A DNA stretch of 64,000 bases from contig NZ_CALPCP010000009.1 in assembly GCF_943192995.1 (NCBI RefSeq), positions 1-64,000 of the forward strand, read 5' to 3'. A model generated the notes under the pieces. It searched no databases. It saw only the letters and a program-made list of their open reading frames with translations, and was not told the DNA's origin. A program made the translations under genes and the position numbers. Of the stretch, positions 49,439 to 56,418 are shown piece by piece. Each line of letters opens with the position of its first letter. Position 1 is the first letter of the stretch. Source of the stretch: Flintibacter muris. Lineage in GTDB: Bacteria > Bacillota > Clostridia > Oscillospirales > Oscillospiraceae.

Positions 49439-50293
49439 GTGGAGAAAAACATCCTGGCCCAGATGCTGCAAGAGTATGACAGCTTTACCCGGTCAGAGCG
49501 GAAGATTGTGGACTATGTGCTGGAGCACCAGAAGGAGACCCAGTACATCAGCATCACCGACCTGAGCGCGGAGTGCGAGGTGGCGGTGTCCACTGTGTCG
49601 CTGTTCTGCCGGAAGCTGAAGCTGGCCGGCTTTAACGACTTCAAGCTGGAGCTGGCCCGGGCGGCTCTGCCCGCCGGGTCCAACGTGAGCCAGCTGACGG
49701 GGGAGATTCTCCCGGAGGACACCCCGGGGCTGGTGATGGGTAAGGTGCTCCACACCGTGCAGGAGGAGCTGAACAACGCCTACCACATGCTGGCCGCCCC
49801 CTCGGTCACCCGGGCGGTGGACCTGCTGCGGGGGGCGGGACAGGTGATCTGCCTGGGCCAGGGCAACCACTCGGTGGTGGCCCTGGCGGCCTGGGCCCAG
49901 TTTTCCACCACCTCTCCCAAGTTCAAGACCATTCAGGACTCCCACATGCAGGCGGTGATGCTGTCCACTCTGACCCGGGAGGATGTGGTGCTCTACTTCT
50001 CCTACTCCGGGGCCACCCACGAGGTGCTGGAGGCGGCGGAAATCATCCGCAGCCGGGGGGCCAGGCTGATTCTGGTGACCCGGTATCTCAACTCCCCGGC
50101 CAGCGCCTACGCCGACACTGTTTTGCTGTGCGGACCCAACGAGCAGCCCTTTCAGTTTGGCTCCTCGGCGGCCCTGATTGCCCAGCTGTATGTGGTGGAG
50201 GTGCTGCTCAGCGAGTTTGTTCGCCGGGACCCGGAGGGGGCGGAGCGCAACCGCCGGTCTGTGGGCAAGGCGTTAACCCAAAAGTGCGTGTAA
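49439..50293 (+). CDS. RpiR-family transcriptional regulator (HTH + SIS)
   Basis: 284 residues with a GTG start behind AGGAGG. The HTH_6 domain (1-78: FTRSERKIVDYVLEHQKETQ, then SAECEVAVSTVSLFCRKLKL) is followed by a SIS sugar-phosphate-binding domain (about 115-250: GQVICLGQGNHSVVAL, DVVLYFSYSGATHEVLEA). In Firmicutes RpiR-type NanR proteins respond to amino-sugar phosphates of the sialic-acid route. Candidate sites lie before the binding-protein gene at 51431. Confidence 0.92.
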   Translation: MEKNILAQMLQEYDSFTRSERKIVDYVLEHQKETQYISITDLSAECEVAVSTVSLFCRKLKLAGFNDFKLELARAALPAGSNVSQLTGEILPEDTPGLVMGKVLHTVQEELNNAYHMLAAPSVTRAVDLLRGAGQVICLGQGNHSVVALAAWAQFSTTSPKFKTIQDSHMQAVMLSTLTREDVVLYFSYSGATHEVLEAAEIIRSRGARLILVTRYLNSPASAYADTVLLCGPNEQPFQFGSSAALIAQLYVVEVLLSEFVRRDPEGAERNRRSVGKALTQKCV

Positions 50294-50303
50294 GGAGGCT
50301 GCG

Positions 50304-50951
50304 GTGGGAGAGTTTTTCAACCCCGAAAAGGGGATATGGGCCTGGCTGAGCACGTTGGTGGATGTGGTGGGGCTGTCCATTTTGTGGATTGCCCTGTGCC
50401 TGCCGGTGGTGACCATCTGCCCGGCCACGGCGGCGCTGTACTACACCGTGGTCAAGTGCGTCCGGGGACGGGAGAGCGGGGCCTTTGGGCACTACCTGCG
50501 CTCCTTCCGGAACAACTTCAAGACAGGACTGAAAGCGGGCCTCATTGCCATCCTGGCGGCGCTGCTGCTCTATGGGGGACACAATATTGTCCGCTGGTAC
50601 GGGACGCGAATCGGGGGCATGGCCTACGTTTTGTATGTGACCTACTACTTTGTCCTCATCCTGCCGGCGGGGGTGCTGTGCTGGCTGTCCCCGCTGCTGG
50701 GGCGGTTTGACCGCAATGTGAAAAGCCTGTTTCTTACCGCCGCCCAGCTGACCATTGCCCATCTGCCCAGCACCGTTGTTGTGGTGCTGCTGACGGCTCA
50801 ATCGGCGGTGTTTTGTATCGAGCGCTGGTGGCCGGTGGTGTTTCTGCCTTCGATGGCCATGCTGCTGGTCTCACTGTTTACCGAGCGGATCTTTCAAAAA
50901 TATTCCCCGGAGCTGGCCCAAAAGGAGCCCGGAGAGCAGGTGGAAGAATAG
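50304..50951 (+). CDS. YesL-like DUF624 membrane protein
   Basis: 215 residues with four to five membrane segments. The N-terminal MGEFFNPEKGIWAWLSTLVDVVGLSILWI and the CLPVVTICPATAALYYTVVKCVRG stretch are hallmarks of the family. Such proteins accompany carbohydrate ABC importers in Firmicutes; their job is unknown. GTG start behind TAAGGAGG. Ends at an intrinsic terminator. Confidence 0.88.
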   Translation: MGEFFNPEKGIWAWLSTLVDVVGLSILWIALCLPVVTICPATAALYYTVVKCVRGRESGAFGHYLRSFRNNFKTGLKAGLIAILAALLLYGGHNIVRWYGTRIGGMAYVLYVTYYFVLILPAGVLCWLSPLLGRFDRNVKSLFLTAAQLTIAHLPSTVVVVLLTAQSAVFCIERWWPVVFLPSMAMLLVSLFTERIFQKYSPELAQKEPGEQVEE

Positions 50952-50954
50952 AAA

Positions 50955-50994
50955 CATGTCCGAAACGTGCGCAAGTCGTTTCGGGCATATTTTT
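50955..50994 (+). terminator. Intrinsic terminator of the AGE-rpiR-yesL unit
   Basis: ATGTCCGAAACG (50955-50966) pairs with CGTTTCGGGCAT (50977-50988), one G-U, followed by ATTTTT. Confidence 0.88.
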
Positions 50995-51054
50995 GCTGGC
51001 GGTTTATTTAGGGCAATGCTTATAGCGGGTTTCAAAATTTCTGAAACCTGAGCT

Positions 51055-51132
51055 GCAGGGGTGGCCTGTGGCCGCCCGCAGAAACAAATGGGCCTGGCTG
51101 TAACAGAGGGACGGCCAAAGGCCGCTCCTGCA
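51055..51132. repeat. Dispersed repeat, family C (two degenerate copies)
   Basis: GCAGGGGTGGCC-TGT-GGCCGCCCGC (51055-51080) and GGGACGGCC-AAA-GGCCGCTCCTGC (51108-51131) resemble the perfect hairpin at 26644-26670. Confidence 0.65.
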
Positions 51133-51247
51133 GAACAGGCCCTCTTGTTATTTCGGTGAATTGCTCTGGAGGATATAGGACAAATTGTGGAGCATAGAGT
51201 GAATTGGAATATTTTTTCTTGTTTGTCAAGGCAAATTAGCGCGGATT

Positions 51248-51340
51248 ATTTCGAACAATCCGGGCGAAATGCACAAAAATCGAAATTATTTTTGTACAAT
51301 CCACTAAATCTGTTCTTTTTTCAGAAATTTTTTCGATTTT
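51248..51340 (+). promoter_or_regulatory. CGAAAT half-sites, candidate RpiR operators
   Basis: ATTTCG-N11-CGAAAT (51248-51270) is a perfect inverted pair. Further half-sites are TCGAAAT (51280-51286) and the opposite TTTTTTCGATTTT (51328-51340), the last abutting the -35 box. Confidence 0.4.
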
Positions 51341-51342
51341 GA

Positions 51343-51371
51343 TTGACACGGCGGCACCACCCTTGTATAAT
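51343..51371 (+). promoter_or_regulatory. Consensus promoter of the sugar ABC importer
   Basis: TTGACA (51343-51348) and TATAAT (51366-51371) are both perfect and 17 bp apart. Confidence 0.9.
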
Positions 51372-51430
51372 TTACACATTGACCCCAGCCTTGCGACCAT
51401 ATTTTTTGTGAAATTGAAGGAGGAACTGCA

Positions 51431-52804
51431 ATGAAGATGAAGAAACTGATTGCGGCCGCTCTGGCCATGGCCATGGCCCTGTCACTGGCCGCCTGCGGCG
51501 GCGGCGGCCAGACCAGCACTCCCGGCAATAATACATCCGGCAGCGGCAGCCAGACCCCCGCCCAGAGCACCCCTGCAACGCCCTCCGGCGGCACCGAGAT
51601 CAGCCTGTGGACCTATCCCATCGGCGATTGGGGCAAGGAGGACAAGGTCAAGGCCATTACCGACGCCTTTACCGCTGACACCGGCATCACCGTGAAGGTG
51701 GAGTATCTGGCCTACGCCGACGGCGACGACAAGGTAAACTCTGCCATCACCGCCGAAAACGCCCCCGACCTGATTATGGAGGGTCCTGAGCGCCTGGTGA
51801 CCAACTGGGGCGACAAGGGCTATCTGGTGGACCTGTCCGATATGATTGACGACACCGACCGCAGTGAGATCAACGCCGCCGCCATGGCCGCCTGCACTCA
51901 CTCCAACGGCTCTGTCTATGAGTATCCTCTGGTTATCACCGCCCACTGCATGGCCATCAACCTGAACGCCTTTAAAGAGGCGGGGGCCGACCAGTATCTG
52001 GACCTGGAGAACCACACCTGGACCACCGAGAACTTCATCAAGGCCGTTGACGCCCTGTACGCCAAGTACAACGCTCCTGTGGGCGCTGTCTTCTGCAAGG
52101 GCCAGGGCGGCGACCAGGGCACCCGTGCTCTCGTTAACAACCTGTACGGCGGCACCTTTGCCACCGCCTCCCACGACAAATACACATGGGACGATCCTTT
52201 GAACATCAAGGCTCTGGAGCAGCTCAAGAGCATGAAGGGCATTGCCTTTGACGCCTCTCTGGAGGGCGGCGACGAGATCAAGGTGTTCTATCAGGGTGTT
52301 CTGAAGATGGCCTTCTGCTGGAACATCGCCCAGCAGCTCAACCCCAACCAGGCTGATACCGGCGCTGGCCTGACCGCCGGCGGCGACGAGATCGTCTTCA
52401 TGGGCTTCCCCTCTGAGAGCGGCAAGCCTGCCCTCCAGGGCGGTATCTGGGGCTTCGGAATCTTCGACAACGGCGATCAGGCCAAGATCGACGCCGCCAA
52501 GACCTTTATCAAGTGGATGTGCGACTCTGAGCACACCGTGGACGCCGTCAAGACCGCCAACTACTTCGCCGCCCGCTCCGCCGCCGAGGGTACTGACCTG
52601 TCCGGCATTTGGGCTGACAACGAGATCATGAATGAGTACCAGGTTCTCATGCCCTACCTGGGCGACTACTACCAGGTCACCACCGGCTGGGCCGGCGCCC
52701 GTACCGAGTGGTGGAACATGCTCCAGGAAGTGGGCAACGGCCAGGACATCACCACCTCTGTGAACACCCATGTGGCCGCCGCCAACGCGCTGGCCGCGGG
52801 CTAA
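51431..52804 (+). CDS. Sugar ABC transporter substrate-binding lipoprotein
   Basis: 457 residues. A lipoprotein signal peptide ends in the lipobox LAAC (Cys22), followed by a Ser/Thr/Gly/Pro linker. The mature part is a family 1 solute-binding protein (EISLWTYPIGDW, AENAPDLIMEGPERLV, GGIWGFGIFDNG, FIKWMCDSEHTVDAV). AAGGAGG precedes the ATG. With NanA in the same unit the ligand is probably sialic acid or a sialylated sugar. No importer ATPase gene is present, so a shared MsmK-type ATPase elsewhere is likely. Confidence 0.92.
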   Translation: MKMKKLIAAALAMAMALSLAACGGGGQTSTPGNNTSGSGSQTPAQSTPATPSGGTEISLWTYPIGDWGKEDKVKAITDAFTADTGITVKVEYLAYADGDDKVNSAITAENAPDLIMEGPERLVTNWGDKGYLVDLSDMIDDTDRSEINAAAMAACTHSNGSVYEYPLVITAHCMAINLNAFKEAGADQYLDLENHTWTTENFIKAVDALYAKYNAPVGAVFCKGQGGDQGTRALVNNLYGGTFATASHDKYTWDDPLNIKALEQLKSMKGIAFDASLEGGDEIKVFYQGVLKMAFCWNIAQQLNPNQADTGAGLTAGGDEIVFMGFPSESGKPALQGGIWGFGIFDNGDQAKIDAAKTFIKWMCDSEHTVDAVKTANYFAARSAAEGTDLSGIWADNEIMNEYQVLMPYLGDYYQVTTGWAGARTEWWNMLQEVGNGQDITTSVNTHVAAANALAAG

Positions 52805-52844
52805 GCTGACGGTATAATTTGTAAAAAGAGAAAAGGGTCTTGTA

Positions 52845-52877
52845 CGCCCCTCTCCCGCGAAGGGCGGGAGAGGGGCG
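52845..52877 (+). terminator. Strong intra-operon hairpin after the binding-protein gene
   Basis: CGCCCCTCTCCCGC (52845-52858) pairs perfectly with GCGGGAGAGGGGCG (52864-52877). Only CTTTG follows. It probably causes partial termination or protects the upstream mRNA, keeping binding protein in excess over the permeases. Confidence 0.65.
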
Positions 52878-52938
52878 CTTTGACTACACGCTCAGCCCCT
52901 GACGGGGGATGTGTTCCGGTTGTAAAGGAGTGTTGAAT

Positions 52939-53856
52939 TTGGCAAAACAGTCGAAACCCTCTATGAGCAGAGCGCTGCAGCGCCGGGAGAACATTGCCGG
53001 CTACCTGTTTATGCTGCCCAGCCTGATTTTCTTTATTGGCTTTGTGGTAATCCCCATGGTGATCTGTATTTTCACCAGTCTCACCGATATGAACATGCAC
53101 GACCCCGGACTGTTCGGCAACTTTGTCGGCCTGAGCAACTTTACCCGCCTGTGGCAGGACACAGCGTTTTTGGCCGCGCTGAAAAATACCTTTATCATTG
53201 TGATTGTCAGCGTGCCCACGGTGTGCGCCTTCTCGCTGTGGGTGTCCTCCGCCATCTACCGGCTGAAGGGCCCCGTGCTGTCCGCCTTCCGCTGCATCTT
53301 CTATCTGCCTGTGGTCACCGGCTCTGTGGCCGTTACTGTGGTGTGGAAGTGGATGTATGACAACTACACCGGTATTTTTAACCATGTGCTCAAAAGCGCG
53401 GGCCTGATTGAACAGAACATCAACTGGCTGGGCGACCCAAAATTCGCCCTGTGGTGCATCATTTTGATCCTGTTCACCACCTCTGTGGGCCAGCCTATCG
53501 TGCTCTATGTCTCCGCCCTGGGCAACGTGGACACCACTCTGGTGGAGGCCGCCCAGGTGGACGGCGCCACCGATTTCCAGGTCTTCTGGAAGGTGAAGTG
53601 GGCTCAGATGCTGCCCACCACTTTGTATATCCTGGTCATCACCACCATCAATTCCTTCCAGTGCTTTGCCCTGATCCAGCTGCTGACCAAGGGCGGCGCC
53701 GGCACTGACACAGTGATGTACCGCATCTACTGGACCGCCTTTAAGCTGACAGAGCAGGCGGGCCACTTCGGCTACGCCAACGCCATGGGCGTGGTGCTGG
53801 CCATCTTTATCGGACTGCTGTCCGCCCTCCAGTTCAAGCTGGCCAAAGAGAAGTAA
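52939..53856 (+). CDS. Sugar ABC transporter permease (MalF-like)
   Basis: 305 residues with a TTG start eight bases after AAAGGAG. Six membrane segments are seen. The EAA loop that docks the ATPase reads EAAQVDGATDFQVFWKVKWAQM. The first segment follows a basic stretch (QRRENIAGYLFMLPSLIFFIG), typical of UgpA/MalF-type permeases. It pairs with the next permease. Confidence 0.93.
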   Translation: MAKQSKPSMSRALQRRENIAGYLFMLPSLIFFIGFVVIPMVICIFTSLTDMNMHDPGLFGNFVGLSNFTRLWQDTAFLAALKNTFIIVIVSVPTVCAFSLWVSSAIYRLKGPVLSAFRCIFYLPVVTGSVAVTVVWKWMYDNYTGIFNHVLKSAGLIEQNINWLGDPKFALWCIILILFTTSVGQPIVLYVSALGNVDTTLVEAAQVDGATDFQVFWKVKWAQMLPTTLYILVITTINSFQCFALIQLLTKGGAGTDTVMYRIYWTAFKLTEQAGHFGYANAMGVVLAIFIGLLSALQFKLAKEK

Positions 53857-53868
53857 GGGGGTGCTGGT

Positions 53869-54795
53869 ATGAAAATTGAAAACGGCCGCGGCCGCGCTTA
53901 TAAAATCATGTCCATTGTGATCCTGATCATCCTGGCGTTCCTGTTTACCTTCCCGCTGTATTGGATTGTCACCGGCGCTTTTAAAAACGGGGCGGATATC
54001 AACGCCACCAAGCCCATCTGGCTGCCCACCGAGTGGGTAGGCACCAATTTTGAGAAGCTGATGAAGCAGCGCACCGTCCCCCTGTGGGAGATTTTCCTGC
54101 CCTTTGGCAGCTTCTTCAACAACGGCGAGAAGGTGGTCCTCACCGCCGGGCCAGACGCCCCCGCCGCCTTCCGGTGGCTGATTAACGCGGTGTTTATGTC
54201 GGTGGCCGCCATGCTCCTCACCTGCCTCACCGCCGCCATGGCCGGCTATGCCCTGGCCAAGAAGCGGTTCAACGGCCGGGCCATTTTGTTCTCCCTCATT
54301 GTGTGCGCCATGGCCCTGCCCAAGCAGGTTATCCTGATTCCCCTGCTGAAAGAGATGGCCTCTTTGCGGCTGTATGACAGCCTGTGGGCCGTCATCTTCC
54401 CCACCGTAGGCTGGCCCTTCGGCGTGTTTTTGATGAAGCAGTTCTCCGAGAGCATTCCGGGAGAAATTCTGGAGGCCGCCCGTATTGACGGCTCCAGCGA
54501 GTGGAATACCTTCTCCACCGTGGTCATGCCCATGATTAAGCCGGGTATCGGCGCGCTGGCCATTTTCACCTTTATCAACTGCTGGAACGACTACTTTATT
54601 CAGCTGGTTATGCTGGCCAGCGGAAGCAACTTTACCATCCCCCTGGGTATTGCCACCCTCCAGGCGGAGACCTCCATCGACAACGGCCTGCTGATGGCCG
54701 GCGCGACCTTGGCCGCCGCCCCGATTATCATTGTGTTCCTGATTTTCCAAAAGTACTTCACTCAGGGCATCACCATGGGTGCTGTGAAGGGATAA
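53869..54795 (+). CDS. Sugar ABC transporter permease (MalG-like)
   Basis: 308 residues with six membrane segments. The EAA loop is EAARIDGSSEWNTFSTVVMP. The protein ends KYFTQGITMGAVKG, the family's usual tail. GGGGTG lies upstream, 12 bp after the partner permease. An extended loop around residues 55-100 lies between helices 1 and 2. Confidence 0.93.
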   Translation: MKIENGRGRAYKIMSIVILIILAFLFTFPLYWIVTGAFKNGADINATKPIWLPTEWVGTNFEKLMKQRTVPLWEIFLPFGSFFNNGEKVVLTAGPDAPAAFRWLINAVFMSVAAMLLTCLTAAMAGYALAKKRFNGRAILFSLIVCAMALPKQVILIPLLKEMASLRLYDSLWAVIFPTVGWPFGVFLMKQFSESIPGEILEAARIDGSSEWNTFSTVVMPMIKPGIGALAIFTFINCWNDYFIQLVMLASGSNFTIPLGIATLQAETSIDNGLLMAGATLAAAPIIIVFLIFQKYFTQGITMGAVKG

Positions 54796-54830
54796 GTGCT
54801 GTTATAATTGACAATTGAGGTGAGTCAAAC

Positions 54831-55742
54831 ATGAAAGATTGTTCCAAATATCAGGGTATTTTTCCCGCCTTTTACGCTTGCTACGACAAGGACGGCAAGG
54901 TGGACGGCCAGGCCGTCCGGGCTTTGGCCCGCTATCTGCTGGACAAGGGAGTCAAGGGCCTGTATGTAGGCGGCTCCTCCGGCGAATGTATCTACCAGAG
55001 CGTGGCTGAGCGGAAGGAAACCCTGGAGCACGTGATGGCTGAGGTGGGCGGCAAGCTGACCATCATTGCCCACGTGGCCTGCAACAACACTGCGGACAGC
55101 CAAGAGCTGGCCGCTCACGCCGAGAGCCTGGGGGTGGACGCCATTGCGGCCATTCCGCCCATCTATTTCCACCTGCCCCCCAAGGGAATTGCCAAGTACT
55201 GGAACGACATCTCCAGCGCGGCCCCCAACACCGACTTTATCATCTACAACATCCCCCAGCTGGCCGGGGTGGCCCTTACCGTGCCCCTGCTCCAGGAGAT
55301 GCTGAAAAATCCCAGGGTAATCGGAGTGAAGAACTCCTCCATGCCCGTTCAGGACATTCAGCTGTGGCACGACGAGGGTGCGGTGGTCTTTAACGGGCCG
55401 GATGAGCAGCTGCTGTCCGGCCTGACCGCCGGGGCTGTCGGCGGAATCGGCGGGACCTACGGCGCCATGCCCGAGCTGTATCTGGAGATTTTCCGCTGCT
55501 TTAAGGCCGGTGAGCTGGAAAAGGGGATGGAGATCCAGAACGAGTGCTGCCGCATCATCTACAAGATGTGCTCCGCCCAGGGGAACCTGTACGCGGTGAT
55601 TAAGGAGGTTGTCCGCCTCCAGGGCGGCCCCGATGTGGGAGGCGTCCGCGCCCCTCTGCTGGAGCTGGCGGAGGAAGACCACAGCATTACCGCTCAGATC
55701 TGCGAGATGATTCAAGCTGCCGTTGGAAAATACTGCGGCTAA
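54831..55742 (+). CDS. nanA: N-acetylneuraminate lyase-like aldolase (DHDPS/NAL family)
   Basis: 303 residues, TIM barrel. Family motifs are GGSSGE (47-52), the catalytic Tyr139 in IIYNIPQ and the Schiff-base Lys167 in GVKNSS. GGSSGE, rather than the T-T form of dihydrodipicolinate synthase, favours N-acetylneuraminate lyase, which splits sialic acid into pyruvate and N-acetylmannosamine. The AGE epimerase of the same cluster would take the product on. Last gene of the importer operon. Confidence 0.88.
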   Translation: MKDCSKYQGIFPAFYACYDKDGKVDGQAVRALARYLLDKGVKGLYVGGSSGECIYQSVAERKETLEHVMAEVGGKLTIIAHVACNNTADSQELAAHAESLGVDAIAAIPPIYFHLPPKGIAKYWNDISSAAPNTDFIIYNIPQLAGVALTVPLLQEMLKNPRVIGVKNSSMPVQDIQLWHDEGAVVFNGPDEQLLSGLTAGAVGGIGGTYGAMPELYLEIFRCFKAGELEKGMEIQNECCRIIYKMCSAQGNLYAVIKEVVRLQGGPDVGGVRAPLLELAEEDHSITAQICEMIQAAVGKYCG

Positions 55743-55770
55743 AGTCTGAAATTTATCTGTACCAGAAAAC

Positions 55771-55806
55771 CTCCTCCGGAGCTGCCAGGCTCCGGAGGAG
55801 ATTTTT
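55771..55806 (+). terminator. Intrinsic terminator of the importer/nanA operon
   Basis: CTCCTCCGGAGC (55771-55782) pairs perfectly with GCTCCGGAGGAG (55789-55800), followed by ATTTTT. It probably also serves the converging GtrA-like gene. Confidence 0.92.
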
Positions 55807-55807
55807 G

Positions 55808-56401
55808 TCAGTTCCGCTTCGCTCCAAACTCGGGGGCGAAGATTTTGTTGTCTACAGCGAAAATGATGACCATAGCCACACCGCCGGTAACCACGGTGGT
55901 GACAATGCTGCTGACCGTATTGCGCACAGCTTCGTTAGAGATGAGCGCCACGGTGACGGGATTCCACACGCAGGTAAACAGGTTCATCACCAGGAACACC
56001 GCAATGGTGGCCAGCAGATGCAGTCCAATCTGAGAAACCAGAGGACCGTGGCTCTTAAAGGTCACATTGCGCTGAAGGGGGAAGTTGATGCACTCGCCGA
56101 AGAAGATGGCGGTCAGGTTGGCCAGGGTAAAGGCCAAACCGCTGTTGACCAGGCAGGCACCGTCCGCGCCGACCTCAAGGGCATTGCCAATGATGGACAG
56201 CTTGAAGCCGACCCCAAACAGCTCCACCGGGATGCCGGGAAACAGCCACTCTGCGTCACCCACGACGCCGTGGAACAAGCCAGGCAGAAACATAAGCATC
56301 ACCGCTTTCAGGGCGGTGACCACCCAGCTGAAAATAAGGAACAGTCCGCCCTTGCGGATCCATTCCGCCGCCTTGGGGTGTTTTTGCGCAAAATCGTTCA
56401 T
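55808..56401 (-). CDS. GtrA-like membrane protein
   Basis: 197 residues with four to five membrane segments. The GtrA-type region is LANLTAIFFGECINFPLQRNVTFKS, where the conserved NF-X4-R/W-X-F pattern is visible. The start ATG has GGGGGAGG eight bases upstream. GtrA proteins are thought to move lipid-linked sugars across the membrane. It directly follows a GH3 glucosidase gene (17 bp), an uncommon partner. Confidence 0.75.
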   Translation of the reverse strand: MNDFAQKHPKAAEWIRKGGLFLIFSWVVTALKAVMLMFLPGLFHGVVGDAEWLFPGIPVELFGVGFKLSIIGNALEVGADGACLVNSGLAFTLANLTAIFFGECINFPLQRNVTFKSHGPLVSQIGLHLLATIAVFLVMNLFTCVWNPVTVALISNEAVRNTVSSIVTTVVTGGVAMVIIFAVDNKIFAPEFGAKRN

Positions 56402-56418
56402 AGTTCCAACCTCCCCCT

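Larger units (their letters stand above)
50952..51430. other. Intergenic control region before the ABC importer genes
   Basis: In order: the yesL terminator, two degenerate family C repeats, an AT-rich stretch with several CGAAAT half-sites, and a near-perfect promoter. No gene recognised. Confidence 0.7.
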
